DNA of 64,000 nt from Rummeliibacillus pycnus_B (GTDB lineage: Bacteria; Bacillota; Bacilli; Bacillales_A; Planococcaceae): NCBI RefSeq assembly GCF_050459865.1, contig NZ_JBCMNM010000023.1, forward strand, positions 11,178-75,177, given 5' to 3'. Made by a program: the position numbers and the translations under genes. Below, piece by piece: positions 16,561-26,359 of the stretch (its first letter is position 1; each line of letters opens with the position of its first letter). Under the pieces are notes generated by a model. It saw only the letters and a list, made by a program, of their open reading frames with translations, was not told the origin of the DNA and searched no databases.

Positions 16561-17175
16561 ATGTTAAAAAAACTAGCATCAGATGCACTAGGATTATCGG
16601 ATATTGGGATTGTTGTACCAAAGGAGGATTTCGATAAAACTGAATCTGATGATTTTGTGAAGCATGAGTCAGGGGAATTTGTGTATTTCTTGATTAAAAC
16701 AAAGTCAGATGAATATTGCTTTACAAATCAAGCATTAATCCACGTAGATGGTGATTCAGCTATGAGTAAAAAACGTCTATTGAAGCGATATGAATACGAG
16801 CATAGTACAATATCTGATGTTATGTTAGAAACAGCAGGTACAATTGATTTAGATATTGAAATTAAATTCACAATTGATAACATACCGATGTCAATAGATA
16901 TTCATAAAAAATTCGATACGGAAATTAAAGACCTCTATAAGGCATTGCATACTATTTCAATGGAGATGCTTTATAATAAGAAAAACTTCGAAATAGCACA
17001 AAATAGTTTAAGCTATGCAGCACAATCGATTGGCAAAGTAGAGGCTAAAGAAGTAACACCTGCACAATCCTTTGAACAAATTACACGTTTTGCAAATGAG
17101 TGGGTGTTGAAAAACAAAGAACAATATATTAAAAAGGATTTTGGTGAAATATTCGAGCTATATATGAATCATTAA
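16561..17175 (+). CDS. YvbH-like PH-domain protein
   Basis: The product is 204 residues. The N-terminal MLKKLASDALGLSDIGIVVP and KTKSDEYCFTNQALIHVDG segments match the bacterial PH-domain family of B. subtilis YvbH, which pairs a PH domain with a C-terminal helical oligomerisation region (about residues 125-204 here). There is no signal peptide or membrane helix. The start has a strong AGGAGGA. Its role is unknown. Its promoter region contains the DnaA-box cluster, so DnaA could influence its transcription. Confidence 0.85.
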   Translation: MLKKLASDALGLSDIGIVVPKEDFDKTESDDFVKHESGEFVYFLIKTKSDEYCFTNQALIHVDGDSAMSKKRLLKRYEYEHSTISDVMLETAGTIDLDIEIKFTIDNIPMSIDIHKKFDTEIKDLYKALHTISMEMLYNKKNFEIAQNSLSYAAQSIGKVEAKEVTPAQSFEQITRFANEWVLKNKEQYIKKDFGEIFELYMNH

Positions 17176-17184
17176 TACCATATT

Positions 17185-17220
17185 TAAAAACCTTTGTTTT
17201 TATAACAAAGGTTTTTTCTT
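17185..17220 (+). terminator. Rho-independent terminator after the YvbH-like gene
   Basis: AAAAACCTTTGTT pairs with AACAAAGGTTTTT, followed by a T run. Confidence 0.85.
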
Positions 17221-17437
17221 TTATTTCTCCAAAAAAAAAGAGTCTTCAGCTTTTCGCCAAAGACCCAAAATTAGGTTTATACTCACACGAAGTTCGACTT
17301 TTATTTAGAAATAAAACATCGAACTTTAGGATTCTATCATACTATTAATTGGTGTTCAAGTGTTGTAATAATATTGACACAACAATGGTTGTAATTACCA
17401 AGTAAAGAGTTTTATCTAGATGATTTCCGCCTTAGTT

Positions 17438-17908
17438 TTATGCATCCTTTGTTTTTTCAAAACTAAAAACAGCTACAACAATATAAAGTAATAAGAAAAT
17501 AATAATAGAGCCAGTCCATGTTACATCAATACGATCAAAACCTGCAACAATGAACTTTTTGAAGAGTACGACACTAATAGCAAACTGTGCAATTGTAACA
17601 ACAGTATCTACTGATTTTGTCAATTTAACATTGCAATTAGCAATAACAAATAGGGAAAGTAAATCAAGTAAGATAATCATAGAAAAGATCAATATAATAA
17701 ACCAACCAAAGTAGAAAAGGTCTTGGTACCACTTTTCGAAAATATCAATATGAGCTAGGTTGAATTTAGCTAATATATTATATAAACCATAAAATCCAAA
17801 GTAAGGTACTGTAATGGCCAAAGTAAGTGAGATACCTAAAATAGCAATAAGGATCAATAAAGCTGACCATCCAGAAACACGAATTTTAATCTTTTTATTT
17901 CTAAACAT
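17438..17908 (-). CDS. Four-helix membrane protein, possibly YrvL-like
   Basis: The product is 156 residues with four predicted membrane helices (about residues 15-45, 62-92, 100-118 and 130-150) and a basic N-terminus (FRNKKIKIRV). The YFGFYGLYNIL and LDLLSLFVIA segments faintly recall the YrvL family of regulatory membrane proteins, but I am not sure of this. It has no catalytic motifs. It is a lone minus-strand gene. The start has a weak AGGGAT-like site (revcomp of ATCCCT at 17911-17916). A hairpin near 17285-17322 could end its transcript. Confidence 0.6.
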   Translation of the reverse strand: MFRNKKIKIRVSGWSALLILIAILGISLTLAITVPYFGFYGLYNILAKFNLAHIDIFEKWYQDLFYFGWFIILIFSMIILLDLLSLFVIANCNVKLTKSVDTVVTIAQFAISVVLFKKFIVAGFDRIDVTWTGSIIIFLLLYIVVAVFSFEKTKDA

Positions 17909-18324
17909 AGAAATCCCTTCTTCACCTATTTAATATAGGCATCTACTCAATATTATTAGAAGTATTTAACTACTTTCAGCGAGAGTTACAGATTCTAGCG
18001 CTGAAATCGGAAAAATTTCGAATAGAGCTAACATTCTTCAGCTTTTTTGACTACGCAATTGAAGCTCAATATATCACATTATAGAACAGTGGAGATAACA
18101 TTGCACATGAACTCTATGGTATTCTACTTTAATATTAATTTTCTGCTATTTTCTTTAATAGATAAAAGATAAATATCATTTTATGTGTGAATTGTTACAG
18201 AAACTTAATAGCCTTGTAAGATAACCATACTCTAACTCCATGTTACTATAAAATTGTCGAAAAGAGTCCTTAAAGATATTGGAAATATACATATGATAAT
18301 AATTGAATAGAGATAGGTGAAGTT
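17909..18324. other. Gene-free stretch upstream of the subtilase
   Basis: About 415 bases hold no convincing gene. A possible promoter for the subtilase is TTGACT (18047-18052) and TATATC (18070-18075) with 17-base spacing, giving a leader of about 240 bases. No riboswitch was recognised in that leader. Confidence 0.35.
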
Positions 18325-20244
18325 ATGCTACGAAATATGAAATGGTGGATGCTGTTTGCTATAGCATTTTGCATAGTATCCTATAATTCTCAAAATGTAT
18401 CAGCTAAAGAACCTGAATATAAGGATGTAATGGTTGTATATAGTAATACATCAGGTAAAGAGCAAATAATGAAATTAGCATCATCAATTGAAAATAATTT
18501 TGACTTATTGAATATTGTGCAAGGGGATTTTAGTGCTGAGCATTTAGCACTCTTAAAACAATCACATGATATTCAAGTGATTGAGAAAAATACGGCAACT
18601 TTAGAAACAAAAGGTACTTCCTTAAAAGGGATTATCCCATTGGCCAATATGAGAATGATGGGTGTTCAAAATGCATGGAATCAAAATTTAACAGGACAAG
18701 GTGTTAAAGTAGCAGTATTTGATACAGGTGTAGCTAATATTCCTACGTTAGCTAATGTCAAAAAGTATTCCTTTGTAGAAGATAACCCAGAGACTCCTGA
18801 AGATGATCGCTCCCCATTAGATACAGATGGACATGGAACTGCTGTTGCAGGTATTATAGCAGGTCAAGTGGGAAGACAATTAGCAGATGGAAATTTAGTC
18901 GGCGTAGCACCAGATGTTGATCTGTATAGTGTTAAAGTTTTTGATCCTACTGGCGCTGAAATGGAAACGGTTCTAAAAGCCGTTGAATGGGCAATCGAAA
19001 ATAATATAGATATTATCAACATGTCATTTGGTACAGAACAAGATGATCCTATTCTATATCAAGCCATAAAACAAGCACATCTAGCCGGCATTACAATGGT
19101 TGCAGCAGCTGGAAATGAAGGTAATACGAATGCTGTTGATTATCCAGCAAAGTACAGCGAGGTAATTGCTGTATCATCTATTGACAATTATAAAAGGCTA
19201 TGGAAGAAATCAAACACAGGTAGCCAGGTTGAATATACTGCACCTGGTGTTGGGATTTTTACATTAAGCCCAACTGAAAACTACGTACAAATGACCGGCA
19301 CTTCCATGTCAGCTCCACATATCACAGGGATGATTGCATTACTAAAACAACAATATCCAACCTATACGCCTAGTGAATTACGCGGTGTACTTCGAAATTA
19401 CACGATCGATTTAGGTGACGTAGGAAGAGATCCTTTATACGGATATGGCTTAATAAATACAGCTATAGCGAATCCAAGTAATGTTAGCAAATTTTCTGCG
19501 TTACAAATTAAAAAATCATCAGCTACCTTGCACTATGAGATGGCACAAAACGCCATTGTTCCTGTAGAAAAATATCGAATAGAAGTAACTGGGAAGAAAG
19601 CAATCACAACAACAGATACGAACTATGTATTAAAAGATTTGAAGCAAGGCACAACCTATCGAGCAAAAATAATCACGATTAGCACACTCGGTAAAGAATC
19701 TGCAGGCAAAACGATTCAGTTTACAACAGCAAAGGATTCAGCATCCGAAATCTATGTAAGTCATAATAAAACGAAGATTGATAATGTTGTTAAGAATATT
19801 AATAAGGGCAAGAAACTAAATCTCAAATCCGAGTTTTTGCCAGTTTATACAGTGTACAATGATTTAACGACATTACAAAAAAAGGCAATTAAAAAATATC
19901 GTGAAAAGCTAAATTTAACTACAATTTCGACTACATCAAAGTCAACTCAAGTAAAAGCAACAAATCTATCAAATATGAAAAAGAAAAAATATACAACCAT
20001 TACCTTTAAAACAGCTATTAAGCCATCAACATTAAAATCGAGCCATGTTTATGTGAATTATTCAGGTAAAAATTTATCTACTTTTACATTATCGAAGAGT
20101 AAGAATGGCAAAACAATTAAAATAGCATCTAAGAAAGCTCTTGCTGCAGGTAATTATGTTATTTTGATTGACCAAAAAGGGTTGAAAACATCGAACGGGA
20201 AAGCTGTTAAAAATTCAATCGCAGTGAAATTTACAGTGAAATAA
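18325..20244 (+). CDS. Secreted S8 subtilisin-like serine protease
   Basis: The product is 639 residues. A signal peptide ends near residue 27 (VSAKEP). A short propeptide-like region (about 30-100) is followed by the S8 catalytic domain with D133 (VFDTGVAN), H170 (DTDGHGTAVAGI), oxyanion Asn 264 (AAGNEG) and S327 (GTSMSAPHI). After the protease domain come a fibronectin III-like region (about 385-470) and a Lys/Ser-rich C-terminal Ig-like region (about 560-639) that may bind the cell wall. There is no LPXTG motif or SLH repeat. It should act outside the cell. It is a single-gene unit ended by a good terminator. Confidence 0.92.
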   Translation: MLRNMKWWMLFAIAFCIVSYNSQNVSAKEPEYKDVMVVYSNTSGKEQIMKLASSIENNFDLLNIVQGDFSAEHLALLKQSHDIQVIEKNTATLETKGTSLKGIIPLANMRMMGVQNAWNQNLTGQGVKVAVFDTGVANIPTLANVKKYSFVEDNPETPEDDRSPLDTDGHGTAVAGIIAGQVGRQLADGNLVGVAPDVDLYSVKVFDPTGAEMETVLKAVEWAIENNIDIINMSFGTEQDDPILYQAIKQAHLAGITMVAAAGNEGNTNAVDYPAKYSEVIAVSSIDNYKRLWKKSNTGSQVEYTAPGVGIFTLSPTENYVQMTGTSMSAPHITGMIALLKQQYPTYTPSELRGVLRNYTIDLGDVGRDPLYGYGLINTAIANPSNVSKFSALQIKKSSATLHYEMAQNAIVPVEKYRIEVTGKKAITTTDTNYVLKDLKQGTTYRAKIITISTLGKESAGKTIQFTTAKDSASEIYVSHNKTKIDNVVKNINKGKKLNLKSEFLPVYTVYNDLTTLQKKAIKKYREKLNLTTISTTSKSTQVKATNLSNMKKKKYTTITFKTAIKPSTLKSSHVYVNYSGKNLSTFTLSKSKNGKTIKIASKKALAAGNYVILIDQKGLKTSNGKAVKNSIAVKFTVK

Positions 20245-20282
20245 ATTATCTAACATAGATTATTCATTGATTTCTTCATAAG

Positions 20283-20323
20283 ACGGATAAAGCTAATTTT
20301 ATTAGCTTTATCTGTTTTTTTTT
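20283..20323 (+). terminator. Rho-independent terminator after the subtilase
   Basis: GATAAAGCTAA pairs with TTAGCTTTATC around TTTTA, followed by a T9 run. Confidence 0.9.
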
Positions 20324-20365
20324 CTAACTTTTTAAAAATTTTTAGTTCCATTTTCCTTTATATGT

Positions 20366-20392
20366 GTTAACCTATATTTAAAATGAGTTAAC
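20366..20392 (+). promoter_or_regulatory. BirA operator
   Basis: GTTAAC at 20366-20371 and GTTAAC at 20387-20392 are separated by 15 bases, the arrangement of the BirA operator in Bacilli. It ends 19 bases before the bioY start, so biotin-loaded BirA should repress bioY-bioB. Confidence 0.88.
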
Positions 20393-20411
20393 GCAAAAGG
20401 GCGGGGAATGA

Positions 20412-21002
20412 ATGACTTCTAATATTTCAGGAACAAAAGCTAAACTTACTACATTAGAGATTGTTTACTGTGGTATGTTTGCAACATTAATGATGATCGG
20501 AGCGAATATTACATCTTTCGCACCGTTTTTAGTAGTTGGTGGGGTTCCAATTACGCTACAACCGTTATTTGCCATTTTAGCTGGTCTTGTTTTAGGTAGC
20601 CGTCTAGGCGCCATTTCCATATCAGTTTATACGCTTGTTGGTTTAGCTGGAGCACCTGTATTTGCCCAGTTTAGTGGTGGTTTTTCTTCTATTTTAAGTC
20701 CAACATTTGGCTTTATCATAACTTTCATATTAGCTGCTTATGTTGTAGGGAAAATGGTGGAATATCGTCGTACGAAAAAAATGTATATTGCAGCAGCGCT
20801 TGTAGGTATAGCTATTAACTATTTACTTGGTACAAACTGGATGTATTTTGCTTATAAACTTTGGGCAGCAGCTCCAGAAGGATTTACTTATAAAATGGCT
20901 TGGTTATGGATGATTCCTCCAATGCCAAAGGATATTATTTTAGCCGTATTTGCAGGAATTTTTGGATTTAGATTACAAAAAATCGTAAAGGTAGGTCATT
21001 AA
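20412..21002 (+). CDS. bioY: Biotin transporter BioY (ECF S component)
   Basis: The product is 196 residues with six membrane helices. The conserved VGGVPITLQPLFAILAGLVL segment and FGFIITFILAAYVVG fit BioY, the biotin-binding S subunit of an energy-coupling-factor importer. It can also work alone at low rate. The EcfAA'T module is not in this window. It is preceded by a BirA operator and followed after one base by bioB, so uptake and last-step synthesis are controlled together. Confidence 0.95.
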   Translation: MTSNISGTKAKLTTLEIVYCGMFATLMMIGANITSFAPFLVVGGVPITLQPLFAILAGLVLGSRLGAISISVYTLVGLAGAPVFAQFSGGFSSILSPTFGFIITFILAAYVVGKMVEYRRTKKMYIAAALVGIAINYLLGTNWMYFAYKLWAAAPEGFTYKMAWLWMIPPMPKDIILAVFAGIFGFRLQKIVKVGH

Positions 21003-21003
21003 T

Positions 21004-21999
21004 ATGGATTACGTAAAATTAGCTCAGCAAGTAATTGATGGATATAAAATCAACGATGAGGAAGCATTATCTATTTTAGAGAGCCCGGATGTTGATCTAT
21101 TGAAAGTACTGGATGCATCCTACCAAATTCGTCACCATTATTTTGGTAACAAAGTAAAACTAAATATGATCATCAATACGAAATCAGGATTATGTCCTGA
21201 AAACTGCGGATACTGTTCACAATCAATCGTCTCAAATGCACCCGTCGAAAAATATCCAATGATGAAACAAGCAGAAATTATGGCAGGTGCAGATCGTGCA
21301 GCGGCATTAAATGTTGGTACATATTGCATAGTTGCTAGTGGTAGAGGTCCTGTGAACCGTGAAATTGATATCGTTGTTGATTCTGTAAAAGCGATTAAAG
21401 AAAAGCATCAAGATATGACGATTTGTGCATGTTTAGGTATTTTAAAACCTGAGCAAGCCGAGCGTCTAAAAGAAGCGGGAGTAGATCGTTACAATCACAA
21501 TATCAACACATCAGCTAGAAATCACGCAAACATTACGACATCACATACGTATGATGATCGTGTACAAACAGTTGAACGTGCAAAAGAAGCGGGAATCTCA
21601 CCATGCTCAGGCGTAATCGTCGGTATGAAGGAAACAAAACAAGATGTTATTGATATGGCACGTAGCCTACATGCATTAGATGCAGATTCGATTCCAGTAA
21701 ACTTCTTAAATGCGATTGATGGTACACCATTAGAGGGTACGCATGAACTGAATCCAAGATACTGTCTAAAGGTGTTGGCATTATTCCGTTTCATCAATCC
21801 AACGAAGGAAATACGTGTATCTGGTGGCCGTGAAGTAAACTTAGGTTCACTACAACCGTTTAGCTTGTATTCAGCAAACTCTATTTTCCTAGGTGACTAC
21901 CTAACAACAGATGGTCAACCAGGTGAAGAAGATAAGAAAATGCTTGAAGATTTGGGATTTGAAATTGATCTTGCACCATTGCATGAGCATACTTGTTAA
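21004..21999 (+). CDS. bioB: Biotin synthase
   Basis: The product is 331 residues. The radical-SAM cluster motif CPENCGYC gives C64, C68 and C71. The YNHNINTS and SGGREVNLGS segments carry residues of the second [2Fe-2S] cluster and substrate site. It inserts sulfur into dethiobiotin using S-adenosylmethionine. The earlier biotin genes are absent here, so the cell may rely on uptake of biotin or dethiobiotin, or have the rest elsewhere. It is translationally close-coupled to bioY. Confidence 0.96.
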   Translation: MDYVKLAQQVIDGYKINDEEALSILESPDVDLLKVLDASYQIRHHYFGNKVKLNMIINTKSGLCPENCGYCSQSIVSNAPVEKYPMMKQAEIMAGADRAAALNVGTYCIVASGRGPVNREIDIVVDSVKAIKEKHQDMTICACLGILKPEQAERLKEAGVDRYNHNINTSARNHANITTSHTYDDRVQTVERAKEAGISPCSGVIVGMKETKQDVIDMARSLHALDADSIPVNFLNAIDGTPLEGTHELNPRYCLKVLALFRFINPTKEIRVSGGREVNLGSLQPFSLYSANSIFLGDYLTTDGQPGEEDKKMLEDLGFEIDLAPLHEHTC

Positions 22000-22048
22000 T
22001 AAGGTAAAATTTAATAGTAGTTTTTTGGCTTAACATAGCAAATATTAA

Positions 22049-22115
22049 TAATCCTCATTTAGAATTCAACTTTGGATAGATTCAAAGGAACTCTAGATGA
22101 GGATTTGTTATTTTA
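22049..22115 (+). terminator. Terminator after bioB
   Basis: AATCCTCAT with TTAGAATTC pairs with GAACTCTA and GATGAGGATT around an AT-rich loop, followed by a T-rich stretch. Confidence 0.7.
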
Positions 22116-22444
22116 AAGCTTCTAATTTCATTTATTCTAAACTTTAGAAATGATCATTATTTAATTGAGAATGTGCTACTTCAGTATAAGAAGTAACACA
22201 TGTTGTGGGGGATATTTTCCTTGTGTATGGGATTGCAATAACAAATTTTACTAACATCGATGGGCTGTGGAATTTAAGTTTTTTTAGAGTGATTTTTGTG
22301 AATAATTTATTTGGACAAATTTAGCGTCTATAGACTTGATTCATTACTTCATCTATTCTTTGGAAAAGGTTTTATCATTTCGTTTGCATTTGCAATCCTC
22401 ATACATTAGTATTCTATGTATTTTCTATAAGGGGTGCTGTACGA
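22116..22444. other. Gene-free stretch downstream of bioB
   Basis: It is AT-rich with no gene recognised. A hydrophobic fragment reading KGFIISFAFAILI near 22363-22405 may be a trace of a lost membrane gene, but it is too short to support. Confidence 0.3.
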
Positions 22445-22498
22445 ATGTCTATAAATGTAATGGAAAATAGAGAAAAATTGAATTTATTAACGGGTTAG
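22445..22498 (+). CDS. Possible 17-residue ORF with own terminator
   Basis: ATG 22445 follows AAGGGGTG at a reasonable distance and encodes MSINVMENREKLNLLTG before TAG. A strong terminator starts 21 bases later. The unit could be a true micropeptide, a leader or the decapitated start of a deleted gene. There is no homology I can recall. Confidence 0.35.
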   Translation: MSINVMENREKLNLLTG

Positions 22499-22518
22499 GC
22501 ACTATAGTACTTGAAAGT

Positions 22519-22560
22519 AAAAAGGCGACTGCTCCTTTAGAGGGAACAGTCGCCTTTTCG
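22519..22560 (+). terminator. Strong terminator after the 17-codon ORF
   Basis: AAAAGGCGACTG pairs with CAGTCGCCTTTT with an inner TCC/GGA extension. The hairpin is nearly symmetric, and the T run is short. Confidence 0.8.
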
Positions 22561-22688
22561 AAATATTATTTACTTCAAATGCTAATAAAACCGTGTGATG
22601 ATGGTAATGGAGTGTTACATTATTTCTGCAGCATATGCTCATAAGATGTGTTATGAAAGTGTAGTGTACATATTATACCTTTAAAATA

Positions 22689-23453
22689 TTATCCAAGTGT
22701 ACCTTCATCAAGCACTGGTAATACCCTATGCGCATGCACCTGGAATTGTTGAACTTGTAATACTTTTAAAAAGAGATCCATTACGATTTTTTCACGTAAT
22801 ACGCCAAATTCACCCTCTGGTTTTACAGTTTTTGGTGAGAAATCAAGTTCAAAGAAATTAGCACCTATTAATTCACCATATGGTTGCTCATTGTATCTCA
22901 CAAGATTTTGGAAGAAGTTTTTGTCTAATCGAGGCACTTCACCATTATTGTCATTTAAGAAATACGATTTGCCACTATCAGATACACCAATGATAGGGGA
23001 GATTAAGAAGTCACCATGTTTAAGCTCAGCGAACCCACTAAACGGTATAGTTACAATTCGATCGTGGAGGGTACCTTGACAATCACTAGAAGAATATTCG
23101 ATATTTTTTCGAATATGTCCTGCTACAAATAGTTTTGCTTTCTTTACTTTAAAAAAGCCTGGAATGTGGTGACAATGTTCATCAGAAGCTTTTTCAAATT
23201 CCACAGGGATAAGTTTTACTTGCGTTAAAAAGACATTCTTTGTTACACGTTTAATCTCTGTTGCTTTTGGATCAAGGTCGATATCTGCCTCTACTACAAT
23301 TTGAAGCTTCGTTTCTGCAAGTACAACTGGCACTTTAAATATAGGGCACGGGTTTTCAGTCTTCTTAAGATCGATATTTTTATCATGGAGCGGAATCTGT
23401 TGCATTGGCGTTATTTCACATGGCTCATTATGTTTATGACACTTCTTTGACAT
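22689..23453 (-). CDS. Probable spore-coat protein (CsxC/DUF3794-like)
   Basis: The product is 254 residues. A Cys/His-rich N-terminus (KKCHKHNEPC) is followed by CPIFKVPVVLAETKLQIVVE, VFLTQVKLIPV and KLFVAGHIRKNIEYSS. I associate this pattern with spore-surface proteins of the CsxC and SPOCS/DUF3794 type in Bacillus and Clostridium. The ATG has AAAGGAG 9 bases upstream. A sigma-K-like -10 element lies about 50 bases before the start. The assignment is by remembered motif, so moderate. Confidence 0.65.
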   Translation of the reverse strand: MSKKCHKHNEPCEITPMQQIPLHDKNIDLKKTENPCPIFKVPVVLAETKLQIVVEADIDLDPKATEIKRVTKNVFLTQVKLIPVEFEKASDEHCHHIPGFFKVKKAKLFVAGHIRKNIEYSSSDCQGTLHDRIVTIPFSGFAELKHGDFLISPIIGVSDSGKSYFLNDNNGEVPRLDKNFFQNLVRYNEQPYGELIGANFFELDFSPKTVKPEGEFGVLREKIVMDLFLKVLQVQQFQVHAHRVLPVLDEGTLG

Positions 23454-23502
23454 ACATTAACATCTCCTTTGTGTATTGAGCTTTTTTCAAACTCTACAGT
23501 AA

Positions 23503-23511
23503 TAAGATATG
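23503..23511 (-). promoter_or_regulatory. Sigma-K-like -10 element of the coat gene
   Basis: On the minus strand CATATCTTA fits the CATANNNTA consensus of mother-cell sigma K, about 50 bases upstream of the ATG. The -35 part is not decisive. Confidence 0.4.
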
Positions 23512-23778
23512 TTGGTTAAAATCTTGTTGAATAGGCTAATAGATTAGTTAATCCATGTATATTTTTAATTGGTATATCCCACATTAACGGGCGGTAATGT
23601 CCGCATTTCAAGAATCAAGGACAAATGGCCAATCCTGATGCATGTACCTTCTATATTATCCCTAACATATTAGGATGGTCTTAATCTTTTATATTTTCGA
23701 AAGGATAACATTTAAGTTAAGGGCCCTTATAGTATAGAAGCCGTCTCAAAAAATATATCGATTTTTTCTAATAAAAAA
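23512..23778. other. Gene-free stretch between coat gene and methyltransferase
   Basis: No gene was recognised. The short stretch around 23588-23610 (ACGGGCGGTAATGTCCGC) is more GC-rich than its surroundings and forms a small hairpin. Confidence 0.3.
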
Positions 23779-23816
23779 GACAACTCACCATTATGATGAG
23801 TCGTCTTTGTGTAGGA
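23779..23816 (-). terminator. Terminator of the RlmI-like gene
   Basis: Read on the minus strand, AAAGACGACTCA pairs with TGAGTTGTCTTT and is followed by a T-rich tail. It sits just past the stop codon. Confidence 0.82.
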
Positions 23817-23820
23817 ATGA

Positions 23821-25017
23821 TTAACTTAGTTTTTTTATGAAGACTACTTTTAAATAATTAAATTCCGGAAAGTCTCGATTAGCACGGAAATCCTTAGGTA
23901 ATCCATATTGATCAATTATTTTATATTTTGTATGAGTATCTTTGAAGGCTTGATCAATAAATGTTTTAAATTTTTTCATTCCAAAGCTTGCGTTATTTGT
24001 CGAAGCGACGATGATTCCATTTTTCTCAGTAATGGCAATTGCATCTGCAAGTAATTTTGGATAGTCTTTTGCAGTAGAGAAGGTCATCTTTTTCGTACGT
24101 GCGAAACTTGGAGGGTCAAGAACGACTAAATCAAATTTCAATTCATGTCGAACAGCGTATTTGAAGTAGTGAAAAACATCCATTACTTTAATATCCTGTG
24201 CTTCATAGTCGATACCATTCACACTAAATTGTTCAATTGTTTTCGCTAGACTACGTTTAGCAAGATCGACACTTGTTGTTTTTGATGCACCACCTAAAGC
24301 AGCAGCTATTGAAAAAGCTCCTGTATAGGAGAATGTATTTAACATATTTGTCCCATCTGCATAATGATCGCGAATCGCACGGCGAACATCACGTTGATCA
24401 AGGAAAATACCTGTCATTGCACCATCATTTAGGTTAACGGCAAAGTGCATCCCATTTTCCTTAATAATAATAGGAAAATCGCCTTCTGTTCCCATAACAA
24501 AATCGTCTTGGTCAATGTATTGCCCTTTTGTATCAAAACGTTTTTTCTCATAAATCGCTTTGTATTCTACAAGTTCATTTAGAGCATTATAAATATATTC
24601 TCTAAATGAATAAATTCCTTCACTGTACCAGCTCACCATATAGTACCCATCGAAGTAGTCAATTGATAAACCGCCGATGCCGTCACCTTCACCATTGAAG
24701 ACGCGAAATGCTGTAGTATCATTATCATTGAAAAAGTCTTCTCGATGCGCTAATGCAACCGTTAACTTCTTATTAAAAAAGGCTTGGTCAATTTGTTCAT
24801 GCTCTTTCGTTGTTAAAATCCAACCGATTCCTTTGTTTTGATTACCATAATAACCAGTACCGATATAGCGATTATGTTGATCCACTAAGCGAATGATGTC
24901 GCCCTCTTCTTCTAATAAATCTTTATTCTGAATTGCGTCTTTTAATATAAGTGAATAGCCTCTATTTAGTTCAGCCACATACTTGTGGTCTACTCGTAAT
25001 GTAAGTATATTTGTCAT
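23821..25017 (-). CDS. Class I SAM-dependent rRNA methyltransferase (RlmI/YwbD-like)
   Basis: From ATG 25017 the product is 398 residues. AAGGA lies 7 bases upstream of that ATG; an upstream ATG ten codons earlier lacks such a site. The N-terminal part is PUA-like (LTLRVDHKYVAELNRGYSLI). The Rossmann methyltransferase core has NMLNTFSYTGAFSIAAALGG (motif I region), TSVDLAKRSL and the catalytic-region motif VVLDPPSFARTKK. E. coli RlmI makes m5C1962 in 23S rRNA. Since the motif is DPPSF and no Cys is seen at the usual m5C positions, the exact base is uncertain. Confidence 0.85.
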   Translation of the reverse strand: MTNILTLRVDHKYVAELNRGYSLILKDAIQNKDLLEEEGDIIRLVDQHNRYIGTGYYGNQNKGIGWILTTKEHEQIDQAFFNKKLTVALAHREDFFNDNDTTAFRVFNGEGDGIGGLSIDYFDGYYMVSWYSEGIYSFREYIYNALNELVEYKAIYEKKRFDTKGQYIDQDDFVMGTEGDFPIIIKENGMHFAVNLNDGAMTGIFLDQRDVRRAIRDHYADGTNMLNTFSYTGAFSIAAALGGASKTTSVDLAKRSLAKTIEQFSVNGIDYEAQDIKVMDVFHYFKYAVRHELKFDLVVLDPPSFARTKKMTFSTAKDYPKLLADAIAITEKNGIIVASTNNASFGMKKFKTFIDQAFKDTHTKYKIIDQYGLPKDFRANRDFPEFNYLKVVFIKKLS

Positions 25018-25536
25018 CGTGTCATCCTTCATGTGTATTTTCCTCATTATCGCATTTTTTTTAAAGAAAAGCGAAAGGAAGTGTATTGGACTAGGCCGTT
25101 AAGTGATTTATATGTAGCGTTGTAAAATTAAACCACTACGATTGAATGAAAAAATCTTTAATTAATTTACATATACCTCATGCTAAAGGCAAAATTAAAA
25201 AAACTTTAAATGGCACCTTGTTTTGGTATGGAAAAGTGGATACACGATTCCTTTTAATAAAAAAAGTTAAAAACAAAGCTCCGTAACTCTATACGGAGTT
25301 TTTATTTTGTTTAAAAATGGTAAAAATATACATTTATATTGCTGGTATATTAAAATCCGAAAAGATATCTGTCATTTTGTATTATTTGTAATAAAAAGTA
25401 ATAACTCTGTAAATGAAATCGCGTTGTTTCTTCATCAAAATTTCCATAATATTAGTATATAAATTAATTAGAATACAATTACATTAATCGAATACATCAA
25501 ATGAAAAATATTTTAAAATGGAGGAACGACATCTAA
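25018..25536. other. Gene-free stretch with a short terminator-like hairpin
   Basis: The region is AT-rich. At 25278-25305 CTCCGTA pairs with TACGGAG and is followed by TTTTTATTTTG, a terminator on the plus strand with no gene I can attach to it. The upstream 110 bases hold only a 20-codon frame. Confidence 0.4.
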
Positions 25537-26301
25537 ATGAATAAGAAAAGCGTATTAAAAGCATTTACCGCAAGTACCTTAACTCTTACATTAGGACTTG
25601 GGACATTATTAGGAGCTGCTCCTCAAGAACAATTACAAGCACAAGCAAAAACTAACATAGAACATACATCACATAACATTACAACTGTATCTAGCTCAAA
25701 GGCTGTTAAAGCATCAGGTAAATATAAAACAAAAGCAGCGCTAAACATGAGAAAAGGTGCTTCAACAAAATATAAAAAAGTCACTACATTAAAAAAAGGT
25801 GCGGTTGTTACTGCTACATATAAGAAAACTGTTAGTAACAAAAAGTGGTATAAAGTAAAATATAAAGGCAAAACAGGCTGGGTTTCAGGATCCTATTTAA
25901 AGAAATATACAAAAACTAAAAAAGTATCTAATGCAGTAGCTGGCAATAAGCTGATTAGCATTGGTAGTGATTACCTAGGTGTTCCCTATGTATGGGGCGG
26001 TATGTCTCCATCAGGATTTGACTGTTCAGGATTTACAGCATATGTTTACAAAAAAGCAGGTTACGGTACACTACCTCATAGCAGTCGTACACAATATTCT
26101 GTTACAAAACGAGTAAGTAGCCCAGATGTTGGCGATTTAATTTTCTTCGGTGCAACACCGGGTAGTAATACAATTACTCATGTAGGAATCTATGCAGGTA
26201 ACGGACAAGTATTACATGCAGCTGGTAACAAAGTACAATTCCAAAGTGTAGCAAAAGGTAGCTATTGGTCAGCTCGCGTTATCGGTTATGGTTCATTATA
26301 A
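25537..26301 (+). CDS. Secreted SH3b-NlpC/P60 cell-wall endopeptidase
   Basis: The product is 254 residues. A signal peptide ends near residue 37. An SH3b domain follows (about 65-125, AALNMRKGASTKYKKVTTLK), then an NlpC/P60 domain (about 138-252). The catalytic Cys lies in SGFDCSGFTAY and the catalytic His in THVGIYAGNG. The enzyme should cut the D-gamma-Glu-diamino acid bond in peptidoglycan stem peptides. The linker is Lys/Thr-rich and basic, fitting binding to an anionic wall. GGAGGAACG precedes the start. It is a lone gene. Confidence 0.92.
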   Translation: MNKKSVLKAFTASTLTLTLGLGTLLGAAPQEQLQAQAKTNIEHTSHNITTVSSSKAVKASGKYKTKAALNMRKGASTKYKKVTTLKKGAVVTATYKKTVSNKKWYKVKYKGKTGWVSGSYLKKYTKTKKVSNAVAGNKLISIGSDYLGVPYVWGGMSPSGFDCSGFTAYVYKKAGYGTLPHSSRTQYSVTKRVSSPDVGDLIFFGATPGSNTITHVGIYAGNGQVLHAAGNKVQFQSVAKGSYWSARVIGYGSL

Positions 26302-26359
26302 GAAAGTACTAGTAAGCAAATTGAATATATAGAAGGGGTTTATGCCCTTCATTAAAGAA

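Noticed and set aside
25147..25209. 20-codon frame before the orphan hairpin at 25278
   Set aside because: Too short, no ribosome binding site, and it stops well before the hairpin.
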